From assembly GCF_900141845.1 (NCBI RefSeq), contig NZ_FQZB01000013.1:62001-126000 (forward strand): a stretch of 64,000 nt of DNA. Reading direction: 5' to 3'. Below, in pieces: positions 17,513-26,114 of this stretch; within the stretch, counting starts at the first letter, position 1; the number at the start of each line of letters is the position of its first letter. The notes under the pieces are model-generated. The model worked only from the letters and a program-made list of their open reading frames with translations. It was not told the DNA's origin and did not search any database. The DNA comes from Clostridium cavendishii DSM 21758 (GTDB lineage: Bacteria; Bacillota; Clostridia; Clostridiales; Clostridiaceae). The position numbers and the translations under genes were made by a program.

Positions 17513-18091
17513 TTATTTACTTTTTTTAAAACTTTCTACAATAACTTTATAAATGGTGTCATAATTCTCCTTATACTTATCTTTATTACATTTAAAACTA
17601 ATCTTTATTACATTATTTTTTTCTGTTTGAAAATAATATATTGTATTAACAAAATTCTTCTTTCCATCCAAATTATTTGAAAACCTAACTTTATTCATAT
17701 TAATATCATTTATTTTTTCTTTTGTGTTTTTATAATCTCCATTATCTACAAAAGTATTTTTTTCTTCTTCTATAACCTCAGCAACACTTTTAGGTGTATT
17801 AATAACCTGTACGCTCCCAAATATCCCCATATCATCACTCTTAAAGTCATTATCATAAACTATATAATTACCTGGATATTTTTTCTCCTGAGCATTCCAT
17901 AATGTTGGTATGTTATAAGTATATTTATTATCCATAGCTTCATATTTTTTTAAGTCACTTATATTATTATTCATAAGAGCTACAAACTTCATTTTATTAC
18001 TAAAAATACTTTCTGAAGCAACTAGCACAATCATTAAACCAATAAGTATAAGAGTAACCTTAAGCTGCTTTTTATTCATAAATTTCTCCAT
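17513..18091 (-). CDS. Membrane-anchored protein of unknown function
   Basis: 192 residues from ATG 18091 (MEKFMNKKQ), 8 bp after GGGGGAGA; an upstream in-frame ATG at 18109 has no ribosome site. One N-terminal membrane segment (about 10-28) precedes an outside domain with the YTYNIPTLWNA, YIVYDNDF and VIKISFKCNKDKY blocks. The layout resembles PsbP-like lipid- or stress-associated domains, but I would not assign a function. It stands alone, with its own hairpin downstream. Confidence 0.65.
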   Translation of the reverse strand: MEKFMNKKQLKVTLILIGLMIVLVASESIFSNKMKFVALMNNNISDLKKYEAMDNKYTYNIPTLWNAQEKKYPGNYIVYDNDFKSDDMGIFGSVQVINTPKSVAEVIEEEKNTFVDNGDYKNTKEKINDINMNKVRFSNNLDGKKNFVNTIYYFQTEKNNVIKISFKCNKDKYKENYDTIYKVIVESFKKSK

Positions 18092-18190
18092 ATCTTCTCC
18101 CCCATTCATGTTATACGACTTCTTTACTTAATAAAATATATTCTTTTTGCTATTTGTTTATGAATGTTTTTTGTACAAGCTTTATAATTA

Positions 18191-18230
18191 AAATTAAAAG
18201 GAAGTCATTTAATTTGACTTCCCTTTAATT
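18191..18230 (-). terminator. Terminator of the 387-residue gene
   Basis: AATTAAAAGGAAGTCA paired with TGACTTCCCTTTAATT across a 7-nt loop, T-rich on the minus-strand 3' side, abutting the stop codon. Confidence 0.75.
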
Positions 18231-19394
18231 TTATTTCATAGGAATTACTATCATTGAATTTTTGAAATCGTAAAACATTAACCAATATCCTGAATTAGGA
18301 TCATTAGGATCCTCTGTCCAAGTCACAAAACCAGTTTTCCCACCATAAGGTTGAGAATCCTTATCCTTATTTCCTGGTACTGCATAAATTAAGTATTTAA
18401 CATTGCCTTCTTCGTCACATTTTAAACCTAATAAAAAGTAGTCTTTCTTCTTTATATATGGATAATAATTTACCATTGGATAATAAACTACTGTATATTT
18501 ATTATAATTTGTAATATTAAGCATATCATCAATGCTCTTTACAGGTATTCTATACCATTTCGTATTTTTTATATCTGAAGTCATATTAGTCATAGGATCA
18601 AAACCTTCTACTACAGCGCCAAAGAAGTCGCCCATAGTTCCTTTTAACTGGATGTCATCTTCTACCACTCTGGTATTATTTATTTCTCTTTCATAATCAT
18701 CATATTTACTTTCTAAAGTTCTTTCTTGATATTCACCAGTATTATAATCCATATCTTCACTCATAGTATTTGGATTTGCATTATTCATAATATTTGGTTT
18801 CATATTGTCCATCATTTGTTGCTGTGCTTCATTCATATCAATTTGCTTTGATTGATCCATAGTGCTTTGTGGTTCTTCCTTAACAATTTTCTTTTCCTGC
18901 ACCTTCTTAGTCACCTTAACATTTTGAGTAACAGGTTGATTTCCACCTTTAGCACCATCACTAACCATCATCATTTTGTATTTTTTCCAATCATCCTCTG
19001 GCTGCTCTCCATTTAAAAATCCGCACATTAAAATTACCATTCTTCCATTAAGCTGTTTACACAAGGCAGCTCCAACTACTTTTTCATAGTTTACCCCAGT
19101 ACCTCCTATATTGTTTGCCATATGCTCTACTGTGGCTTCAGCCTTTCCTTGTTCATTTATGTTCATATTTCCTAAATTTATATTTTGTTTAGCATCTTTT
19201 TTGCTACAAATTAATACCATATGGCATTTATCATAATCATGTTTTAAGTTTTGAGCATAAAATGCTATCTTACATCTGTCGTTTTTAACCTCTATCTTAG
19301 CATAACCAGATAAAGGTTTATCTCCTGCTATTGAATGTCCCTTTTCATCCTCTTGAAGTATTATAAAGCTTCTATATAATTTACTGTGTGCCAA
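18231..19394 (-). CDS. Large conserved-looking protein of unknown function
   Basis: 387 residues, TTG start at 19394 with GGAGGG 8 bp before it; no signal peptide or membrane segment. Three parts are visible. Residues 1-145 form a beta-rich domain (YRSFIILQEDEKGH, HMVLICSKKD, VVGAALCKQL). Residues 150-255 are a polar linker rich in Q, N, M, D and E, containing several short NIMNNANPN-like stretches. Residues 255-387 form an aromatic domain with PMVNYYPYIKKKDYFLLGL and a glycine-rich GKTGFVTW turn. It follows rsmA at the end of the metG-rsmA cluster, where Bacillus has yabG, but it is not a YabG protease. I do not recognise it. Confidence 0.7.
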   Translation of the reverse strand: MAHSKLYRSFIILQEDEKGHSIAGDKPLSGYAKIEVKNDRCKIAFYAQNLKHDYDKCHMVLICSKKDAKQNINLGNMNINEQGKAEATVEHMANNIGGTGVNYEKVVGAALCKQLNGRMVILMCGFLNGEQPEDDWKKYKMMMVSDGAKGGNQPVTQNVKVTKKVQEKKIVKEEPQSTMDQSKQIDMNEAQQQMMDNMKPNIMNNANPNTMSEDMDYNTGEYQERTLESKYDDYEREINNTRVVEDDIQLKGTMGDFFGAVVEGFDPMTNMTSDIKNTKWYRIPVKSIDDMLNITNYNKYTVVYYPMVNYYPYIKKKDYFLLGLKCDEEGNVKYLIYAVPGNKDKDSQPYGGKTGFVTWTEDPNDPNSGYWLMFYDFKNSMIVIPMK

Positions 19395-19508
19395 CTTATG
19401 GTCCCTCCGCTTATATTTATTCCTTATATTATATGATGCTCCTTCTAAAATAAGAATTGTTTATACCTTATATATTATTTAAAATTTTTGATTTTGTTAC
19501 ATGCAAAA

Positions 19509-19536
19509 AAATCACAGAATAATTCTTCTGTGATTT
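19509..19536 (-). terminator. Terminator of the rnmV-rsmA unit
   Basis: AAATCACAGAA / TTCTGTGATTT hairpin followed on the minus strand by seven T residues, about 55 bp after the rsmA stop. Confidence 0.85.
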
Positions 19537-19589
19537 CTAAATAAATATTTGAAGCTTAAAGTTTTATTTCTTCACTTTTAGCTCTTAAT

Positions 19590-20438
19590 TTAATTTTTCA
19601 TATATTTATTTATTGCATTAGAAAGATTTGCAAACTCCTGAATACTTAAAGTTTCCCCTCTTCTCTTAGGATCTATCTTGGCATCTTCAAAAGCTTTTTC
19701 CATAAGTTCTTTACTTAAACTTATACTTTTAACACCATTCCATAAAGTTTTTCTTCTCATATTAAAAGACGCTCTTATAACTTCAAAAAACAATTTTTCA
19801 TTATCAACTTCTACCGCTGGTTTTTCTAGCTTCTCTAATTTTATAACTGTAGATTCAACTTTTGGTCTAGGTATAAAGCAAGATGGAGCTACTTTTCTCA
19901 CTATTGAAGTAGTACAGTAATATTGTACTAATAATGAAAGAGCGCCATAATCTTTACAATTTGGTTCTGCATTTATTCTTTCTGCTACTTCCTTCTGAAT
20001 CATTATTGTAAGTGACTTAAAATTATAACCTTCATTTAATAATTTAGCTATTATAGGTGTAGTAACATAATAAGGAAGGTTTGCAACTAATTTTACACTC
20101 TTCTCATCCCCTATTATTTCATTAAAGTCTACCTTTAAAGCATCTTTATGTACTAATTGAAAATTTTGATTTTCCCCAAGTTCTGCTTGTAAGATAGGAA
20201 TTAAATCTGAATCCAATTCAATAGACACAACTCTCTTTGCTTTTTTTAATATTTGAGCCGTTAGTGTTCCAACTCCAGGACCTATTTCTATAACTAAATC
20301 CTCTGAGTTTACATCTGCACCATTTACTATATCCTCAAGTACAGAATCATCTATAAGAAAGTTCTGTCCTAAAGACTTGGAAAATTTAAAATTATACTTT
20401 TTTACAAGCTCTTGAGTTTTTACATCTTTAATATCCAT
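19590..20438 (-). CDS. rsmA: 16S rRNA dimethyladenosine transferase
   Basis: 282 residues. KsgA/RsmA uses SAM to dimethylate two adjacent adenosines near the 3' end of 16S rRNA. The SAM-binding EIGPGVGTLTAQIL loop and catalytic NLPYYVTTPI motif are present, and the N-terminal KSLGQNFLID is diagnostic. The start overlaps the rnmV stop (TAATG), so the two genes are translationally coupled, as in Bacillus. Confidence 0.96.
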   Translation of the reverse strand: MDIKDVKTQELVKKYNFKFSKSLGQNFLIDDSVLEDIVNGADVNSEDLVIEIGPGVGTLTAQILKKAKRVVSIELDSDLIPILQAELGENQNFQLVHKDALKVDFNEIIGDEKSVKLVANLPYYVTTPIIAKLLNEGYNFKSLTIMIQKEVAERINAEPNCKDYGALSLLVQYYCTTSIVRKVAPSCFIPRPKVESTVIKLEKLEKPAVEVDNEKLFFEVIRASFNMRRKTLWNGVKSISLSKELMEKAFEDAKIDPKRRGETLSIQEFANLSNAINKYMKN

Positions 20439-20995
20439 TAATTTTCTCCTGCTTCTAATAATTTATCTACTTTTTTTATAGCTTCTACAAACTCGGCTTT
20501 TCCTATTCCATAGTTGTTTAGTCTCGATAATAGTTGATTAGCATTTCCATATCCTACCCTAAGCTCTTTTCCAACAAGCTCTCTTCTAAGTTTAGCCTTT
20601 GGATCTGCTGAAAGCTTAAAAAATATTAAATCTTGTATATTAAATTCCTCTCTTTTTTCTCCTACTGTAGCTTTTGCTTCTTCCAGCGCTTTTATTATTG
20701 CAGCTGGTTCTGCATTTTCAACACCTATATCATCACCCTTAGTGCCTTCTGCTCTAGAAATATAAGCATGCTTTATGCCCTCAACCCTTTTCGATATTAT
20801 TTTTCTTATCTTTTCTCCAGCAAAATCTGGATCGGTTAAAACTATAACCCCTTTTCTTTTTTGAGCCTCTTTTATTCTATCAATTACTTTTTTATTTATA
20901 CCAAATCCACCTACAGCAATAACTTCTGCATCAACAGCTTTTTTTACTGCAGTTATATCATCTCTACCTTCTACTACTATAACTTCTTTAATCAA
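20438..20995 (-). CDS. rnmV: Ribonuclease M5
   Basis: 185 residues. Toprim-domain nuclease that finishes the 5' and 3' ends of 5S rRNA. The N-terminal IKEVIVVEGRDD carries the Toprim glutamate, VLTDPDFAGEKIR the DxD-like acidic pair, and the C-terminal region the double-stranded RNA-binding part. I choose TTG 20995 as the start because GGGAG lies 9 bp before it; a TTG at 21004 would abut the ribosome site. Upstream is yabE, downstream rsmA. Confidence 0.93.
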   Translation of the reverse strand: MIKEVIVVEGRDDITAVKKAVDAEVIAVGGFGINKKVIDRIKEAQKRKGVIVLTDPDFAGEKIRKIISKRVEGIKHAYISRAEGTKGDDIGVENAEPAAIIKALEEAKATVGEKREEFNIQDLIFFKLSADPKAKLRRELVGKELRVGYGNANQLLSRLNNYGIGKAEFVEAIKKVDKLLEAGEN

Positions 20996-21075
20996 GGTAC
21001 ACAACTCCCTTTCAATACTTTATGACTTTCTAAAAATCCACACTACCTATTTTAATATTATTTACTGAAAAAAGC

Positions 21076-21110
21076 AAAATAGAGATAACTATTTCGTTAT
21101 CTCTATTTTT
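21076..21110 (-). terminator. Terminator of the yabE-like gene
   Basis: AAAATAGAGATAAC / GTTATCTCTATTTT stem, 6-nt loop, A/T-rich on both sides, 6 bp after the stop. Confidence 0.85.
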
Positions 21111-21116
21111 GTAAGT

Positions 21117-22139
21117 TTAACATTCTCCTGGATAAGCAACAATATATACATTTACCGATCTTACACCCCATGTATTTGCTTCTGACTCTGAATTCATAAA
21201 CAAATCAATTTTTCTATTCTTAATTAACCCACCAGTATCTTGTGCTATAGCATAACCATAACCTTGAACATAAACCTTCGTTCCTAAAGGAATTACTGAG
21301 GGATCTACTGCAATAGTGCTCATCCCATTTAAAACTCTTCTTGGAACTACTCCTGTTGCTGTTATTCCATCACCTGCATAAGCTGTGGCTACCATGGACA
21401 TTTGCTTTTTATATTTAAGCATATCCCCACCTCTTGAAAGTACCAATGTACTTATAGTTCCCTTAACCAACACCTTATTTTTAGGATCTTTTAATACTTT
21501 TTCTCCAACTACCTTCTTGTTCTTTTCTTGTCCATTTTCATAAACTACCTTGTAAGTTACCTCTTTTTCCCCAAGCTCACCTTCTTGGATAAGTTTAGTA
21601 ACACTCTTATCTAGATTTTCATCTGGATTTACCACTGTATCGAAATCTATTTGTTGTTTTTCACTAACTAGTTTAGTTTCAACTCTTGTAACCTCTACCT
21701 GTAAGCCTTCCGTTATTTTTGTATTTACAGCTGGCTCAACTCTGTCTTCTTCATTTAATTTTATTCCTTCTGCTTTCAGCATATCCTTAACATTAGCTTC
21801 TGCAGTTTTTATACTTAGTTTCTTTGAATCCACTAAAGCTACAATACTTTTTGCTCTAATTATAGTTATCTTATCATTTTTACCTATTTTACTATTAAGC
21901 TCAGGTGTCACCTTATCTTTAGAATCTAAAATTATTTTATTATCCTGAAGTGCACCTTCTACAGTCCCTTTATAAGTCACTATTTCCTTTTCTTTTCCGT
22001 CTATATTAACTATCAATGTCTTTTTCATGCTAGCTATAGTAACCATAAGCCCAATCGATACTACTAGGCAGGCTACAACTTTTGCCTTAGGACTTGTTGG
22101 AATTTTTTCCGTGAGGTAAGTTCTAAATTTTTTCACCAT
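21117..22139 (-). CDS. yabE: YabE-like cell-wall protein (DUF348, G5, 3D domains)
   Basis: 340 residues. A short cytoplasmic start and a membrane segment (about 22-38) anchor it. Outside are DUF348 repeats (from VNIDGKEKEIVTYKG), a G5 domain (about 150-230, EKEVTYKVVYENG) and a C-terminal 3D domain. Its three aspartates are in AVDPSVIPLG, AQDTGG and KIDLF, the arrangement of Rpf/MltA-type muralytic enzymes. It probably trims peptidoglycan. It has its own strong sigma-A promoter. Position between tatD and rnmV matches Bacillus yabE. Confidence 0.88.
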   Translation of the reverse strand: MVKKFRTYLTEKIPTSPKAKVVACLVVSIGLMVTIASMKKTLIVNIDGKEKEIVTYKGTVEGALQDNKIILDSKDKVTPELNSKIGKNDKITIIRAKSIVALVDSKKLSIKTAEANVKDMLKAEGIKLNEEDRVEPAVNTKITEGLQVEVTRVETKLVSEKQQIDFDTVVNPDENLDKSVTKLIQEGELGEKEVTYKVVYENGQEKNKKVVGEKVLKDPKNKVLVKGTISTLVLSRGGDMLKYKKQMSMVATAYAGDGITATGVVPRRVLNGMSTIAVDPSVIPLGTKVYVQGYGYAIAQDTGGLIKNRKIDLFMNSESEANTWGVRSVNVYIVAYPGEC

Positions 22140-22171
22140 TTATTTCTCCTCCTTTGGCAGAGTACCATAAA

Positions 22172-22200
22172 ATTATAACCAGTCTGTGACTAATTGTCAA
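22172..22200 (-). promoter_or_regulatory. Consensus sigma-A promoter of yabE
   Basis: TTGACA (22195-22200) and TATAAT (22172-22177) with a 17-bp spacer on the minus strand, a perfect consensus. The leader before the GGAGGAG ribosome site is only about 20 nt. The rest of the 22140-22462 gap shows nothing apart from the tatD terminator. Confidence 0.85.
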
Positions 22201-22434
22201 ATCGGTAACTCTTGCACACTTAAATTAACTGTTTAATATCAATCCACAGATATGGATTATACTTATTAACGATAGCAATATTAATACTCTAAACAGTCTA
22301 TAAGATGAGTGTCTTGATAAATGGTCCAAATATATCCTACATTTAAAAATATGCATTCTTTTTTATAATTATTACAAATTTATTTTCCCTGTTTCGTGCA
22401 CACTTTAAAAGCAATTAATGTATATGACAAAAAA

Positions 22435-22458
22435 GGAATGGAGTTTGATACCCCATCC
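22435..22458 (-). terminator. Terminator of tatD
   Basis: GGATGGGGTATC / GACTCCATTCC-type stem on the minus strand followed by TTTTTTGTC, 5 bp after the tatD stop. Confidence 0.7.
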
Positions 22459-22462
22459 ATTT

Positions 22463-23239
22463 TTATTTAATATTAATACTTAAAAACTTTTCTGCATTTT
22501 TTAAGAATTGATTATTTATTTCTTCACCTGTCATATTTCTTATCTCAGCAAGTTTATTTATTATATACTCAATATTACTTGATTGGTTTCTCTTACCTCT
22601 ATTGGGCTCTGGCGCCATATATGGACAATCTGTTTCTACTAACATTCTTTCTAATGGAATATTTTTCGCAACTTCTACTAATTTTTTGGCATTCTTAAAA
22701 GTTACCACTCCTGTAAATCCTATATAATAACCTAATTTTATACACTCCTTAGCAAATTCTAAAGAACCTGAAAAGCAATGTATAACTCCAGTAACCTCTG
22801 GAAATTCTTTAAGAATCGTTAAAGTATCTGCATGTGCATCCCTATCATGAATTACAACTGGTAGCTTTAAATCTTTAGCTAAAGACATTTGCTTTCTGAA
22901 GACTTCTATTTGAACTTCTTTAGGGGGATTTTCATCCCAATAATAATCAAGTCCTATTTCACCTATAGCCTTTACCTTTTCATTCTTTGCCATTTCTTTT
23001 ATTTCTTCTAAAACACTATCTGTTAATTCATTTGCTTGCTCTGGATGAATACCTACTGCGGCATAAATAAATTCTTTTTCATTTGCTAGTTTAAAAGAAG
23101 TTCTAGCCCCTTCTAAACTTGAACCACAATTCAGTATTCCACAAACACCTGAAACTTTTAAATCCTTTAATAATTCTTCTCTATCCTCATCAAATGCTTC
23201 ATCATCATAATGAGCATGTGTATCAAAAATCTTATACAT
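22463..23239 (-). CDS. tatD: TatD family metal-dependent DNase
   Basis: 258 residues. Metal ligands of the TatD barrel are visible: DTHAHYD at the N-terminus, GEIGLDYYW (Glu), VIHDRDA (His), GVIHCFSG (His) and ETDCPY (Asp). Relatives are 3'-5' exonucleases on DNA damage ends. Usual length. It corresponds to Bacillus yabD, here separated from metG by an azoreductase and a second MetRS gene. Ribosome site AGAGGTGA. Confidence 0.93.
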   Translation of the reverse strand: MYKIFDTHAHYDDEAFDEDREELLKDLKVSGVCGILNCGSSLEGARTSFKLANEKEFIYAAVGIHPEQANELTDSVLEEIKEMAKNEKVKAIGEIGLDYYWDENPPKEVQIEVFRKQMSLAKDLKLPVVIHDRDAHADTLTILKEFPEVTGVIHCFSGSLEFAKECIKLGYYIGFTGVVTFKNAKKLVEVAKNIPLERMLVETDCPYMAPEPNRGKRNQSSNIEYIINKLAEIRNMTGEEINNQFLKNAEKFLSINIK

Positions 23240-23389
23240 AAAAATTCACCTCTTTAAAGATTTTATTAATAAATATTACATTACTATAGTTATTTTAGCA
23301 TATTCATTTATTTTATAATATAATTTAACTAATATTATCTAATCAAAACAATTAAACATATAACTATAAATGTTTTTCTATACAGAAAA

Positions 23390-23420
23390 AGAGGCATCTT
23401 AAAACTAATAAGCTGCCTCT
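23390..23420 (-). terminator. Terminator of the azoreductase gene
   Basis: AGAGGCA ... TGCCTCT stem with inner pairing, followed on the minus strand by TTTTTCTG; 13 bp after the stop. Confidence 0.65.
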
Positions 23421-23432
23421 AAAATATATTAA

Positions 23433-24068
23433 TTAGAATCTCCTTGCTACATTTAAAGCCTGTTCAATAGCCTTTTCTTTTATTTCTTGTGACAAAGTCG
23501 GATCATAAGCTACGCCTTCTACAAACACTGCCTCAAAATCTGTAACACCTATAAAACTCATTATATCCCTAATATACTTATCTCCATGCTCAACCTTTGA
23601 CAAATCACCTTTTGAAAATACACTACCACTTGCTTGTATGTGTAAGGCTTTTTTATTTTTTAATAAACCTATAGCCCCTTGCTCCGTATATTTAAAAGTT
23701 TTTCCTGCCACACATGTCGTATCTATATAGGCTTTCATCATCGCAGGAACTGCAAAATTCCATAAAGGTGTTACAAAAACATACTTATCAGCTGATACAA
23801 ATTCATCTGTTAATTCTGCAAATCTAGCTAATTGTTTTTGTTTATCCTGTGTTAATTTAGAAAATTCTTTTCCTTGTGATAACTCATCCCAAGCCTCTAG
23901 CATATTCCTATCTATTAATGGTAATTCAATATCATAAACTTCTATTTCCTTAACTTCATCTTGTGGATTAACTCTTTTATATTCCTCTATAAAATTTCTT
24001 GCTACAGTTAATGAAAATGATTTATCTTCACTCTTTGGATTAGCTGTTATATATAATATTTTACTCAT
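23433..24068 (-). CDS. azoR: FMN-dependent NADH-azoreductase
   Basis: 211 residues of the flavodoxin-like AcpD/AzoR family. FMN phosphate is bound by the N-terminal ANPKSEDKSFS loop; VTPLWNFAVPAMMKAYID (about 108-125) and GSVFSKGD line the flavin. It reduces quinones and azo compounds with NADH by two-electron transfer. A stand-alone gene with its own terminator, inserted between tatD and the metG pair, which is not the Bacillus order. Ribosome site AAAGGAGAG. Confidence 0.9.
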   Translation of the reverse strand: MSKILYITANPKSEDKSFSLTVARNFIEEYKRVNPQDEVKEIEVYDIELPLIDRNMLEAWDELSQGKEFSKLTQDKQKQLARFAELTDEFVSADKYVFVTPLWNFAVPAMMKAYIDTTCVAGKTFKYTEQGAIGLLKNKKALHIQASGSVFSKGDLSKVEHGDKYIRDIMSFIGVTDFEAVFVEGVAYDPTLSQEIKEKAIEQALNVARRF

Positions 24069-24274
24069 AAATTAATCTCTCCTTTAATTCTTTTTATAAA
24101 GTATAACATATTATCTTAAGCTAAACAATAATAATTATTACTTAATAAATATTTTGCCTCCTTCTTAATAATTTATTGTCTTTTTTGTCACATAACTGAC
24201 ATATTCAAGATGTATATTTATACTTGTAAAGTAGCTAAAGCACTAAATTAATTTTACCCCTTAAAATCAAAAAA

Positions 24275-24326
24275 TATAACCCGTTTTAAAGTCTGTCCCC
24301 CTTACACATACTTTAAACGGGTTATA
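24275..24326 (-). terminator. Terminator of the 542-residue metG
   Basis: Stem TATAACCCGTTTTAAAGT against ACTTTAAACGGGTTATA with a 17-nt loop, next to the stop codon. Confidence 0.75.
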
Positions 24327-24327
24327 T

Positions 24328-25956
24328 TTATATTCTTTTTTCTTTAAGTCTTTGGACTTCTTCTAATATTTTCTTTTTATCTATTCGTTCAAAAAGAATA
24401 TCTATCTTATTAAGCCTAACTTCTTTTAGCTCAATAAACTTCCAAGTAGGTTTTTCTATATTTAAAAATCCTCTTATTTTTTCACAAGCAAAAGGCATTA
24501 TAGGCTCTAATATATTCGACAAATTAGCTATTATCTGAACACATGTATATAATGTATTCTCACATTCTTTCCTATCTTCCTTTAAAGTTATCCATGGCTT
24601 CTTATCATCAAAAAATTTATTTGCTTTTTTTACCATAGAAAAAACTTCTTGAATTCCTTCTTTAAAGTTTCCTTTTTCAATATTGTCACCAAAGTTTACA
24701 TATAATTTAGTTAAATCTCTTTTCCAAGCTAAATTTAATTCACAATTTTTTAGTTCTCCATCTAAATATTTGTGGATAAAACTTAAACTTCTGTTAATAA
24801 AATTACCAAAGCCACCTAAAAGTTCTCCATTATGAGTATTTATAAACTCTCGCCATGAAAAATCAGAATCTCTTTTTTCTGCTCCATTAGCTATCAAGAA
24901 ATATCTTATTGAATCAGCATTATAATTTTCTATAATGTAAGGTACCCATACAGCCCAATTTCTTGAGGTTGAAAACTTTTTACCTTCTAAATTCAAATGT
25001 TCAGAAGATATTATTCTAATATTACATTTATCTATTCCAAGTCCAAATAGAAGTGCTGGGAAAATTACTGTATGGAAAGGTATATTATCTTTACCATGAG
25101 TGAAATAAACTCTACTTTCATCCGTATTCCAATATTCTTTAAAATCTTGTCCCCTCTCCTCTATACACTTTAAAGATGCAGTAAGATACGCCATAACAGC
25201 TTCAATCCAAACATATATCTTCTTACCTTCATAGCCTTCAAGAGGTACATCTACACCCCACTCTAAATCTCGAGTTACAGCTCTGTCTCTAAGACCTTCC
25301 CTCAAATATCTCTTAGTTATTTTAATTGCATTATCTCTCCAACCATGATCCTCATCCACAAGCTTTTTAATATCCTCTTGGAATTTTGAAAGTGCAAAAA
25401 ATAAATGTTTACTCTCTTTGATTACAGGTTCCTGCCCACAAATCTTACATTTTTTATCTATTAAATCTTCTGGATCTAATAGTTCTGAACATTCTTCACA
25501 TTGATCTCCCCTTGCTACTCCATTACAATGTGGACATATTCCTTCAATATATCTGTCAGGTAAGAACTGCTCACAATGCTCACAATAGTTTTGTTCTATA
25601 TCCTTTTCATATATAAAACCCTTATTATATAACTCAAGTATAAATTTCTTAACACCCTGATGATGATTAGGAGTATCTGTTTTGGTAAATAAATCATAAG
25701 AAAAACCTAGCTTTTCAAAACAAGTTTTAAATTCTGAATGATAAAAGGTGCTTATTTCCTTAGGGCTTTTTCCCTCTTCTCTTGCCCTTATAGAAATTGG
25801 GGTACCATGACAGTCTGAACCTGATACAAATACAACTTCATCCCCTTTTGCTCTATGATACCTCGCCAAAACATCAGCAGGTATAAGCGCTGATAATCTC
25901 CCTATGTGTAATGAGCCATTAGCATAAGGCCAAGCACTACCTATTATAACTTTCAT
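24328..25956 (-). CDS. metG: Second methionyl-tRNA synthetase (double zinc-knuckle type)
   Basis: 542 residues. Class I aminoacyl-tRNA synthetase that charges tRNA-Met. The signature sequences are atypical: HIGR in LHIGRLSAL instead of HIGH, and KFSTS in KKFSTSRNW instead of KMSKS. Between them lie four CxxC pairs (CEHC, CPHC, CEEC, CKIC), a double zinc knuckle as in archaeal/MetRS2-type enzymes. There is no C-terminal tRNA-binding domain. The tandem metG upstream is the usual bacterial type. MetRS2-type enzymes are known to resist some MetRS inhibitors; that use here is inferred. Ribosome site GAGGGGGCTAAAAAA before ATG 25956. Confidence 0.92.
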   Translation of the reverse strand: MKVIIGSAWPYANGSLHIGRLSALIPADVLARYHRAKGDEVVFVSGSDCHGTPISIRAREEGKSPKEISTFYHSEFKTCFEKLGFSYDLFTKTDTPNHHQGVKKFILELYNKGFIYEKDIEQNYCEHCEQFLPDRYIEGICPHCNGVARGDQCEECSELLDPEDLIDKKCKICGQEPVIKESKHLFFALSKFQEDIKKLVDEDHGWRDNAIKITKRYLREGLRDRAVTRDLEWGVDVPLEGYEGKKIYVWIEAVMAYLTASLKCIEERGQDFKEYWNTDESRVYFTHGKDNIPFHTVIFPALLFGLGIDKCNIRIISSEHLNLEGKKFSTSRNWAVWVPYIIENYNADSIRYFLIANGAEKRDSDFSWREFINTHNGELLGGFGNFINRSLSFIHKYLDGELKNCELNLAWKRDLTKLYVNFGDNIEKGNFKEGIQEVFSMVKKANKFFDDKKPWITLKEDRKECENTLYTCVQIIANLSNILEPIMPFACEKIRGFLNIEKPTWKFIELKEVRLNKIDILFERIDKKKILEEVQRLKEKRI

Positions 25957-26075
25957 TTTTTAGCCCCCTCTTATTATAAACTTTATATATTCCCTATAAT
26001 ATTTTTATTTGAAATTGTATATTTTAAGATTAAATGTAAATCTTGTACTCTGTATTATTTAATTTAATGTATTAC

Positions 26076-26104
26076 AAGGAAAGTCAGCTTAAGCTGACCT
26101 CCTT
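26076..26104 (-). terminator. Terminator between the two metG genes
   Basis: AAGGAGGTCAGCTT / AAGCTGACTTTCCTT hairpin with no loop to speak of, 11 bp after the first metG stop. It suggests that the downstream metG is at least partly separately transcribed. Confidence 0.65.
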
Positions 26105-26114
26105 ACCTATATTA

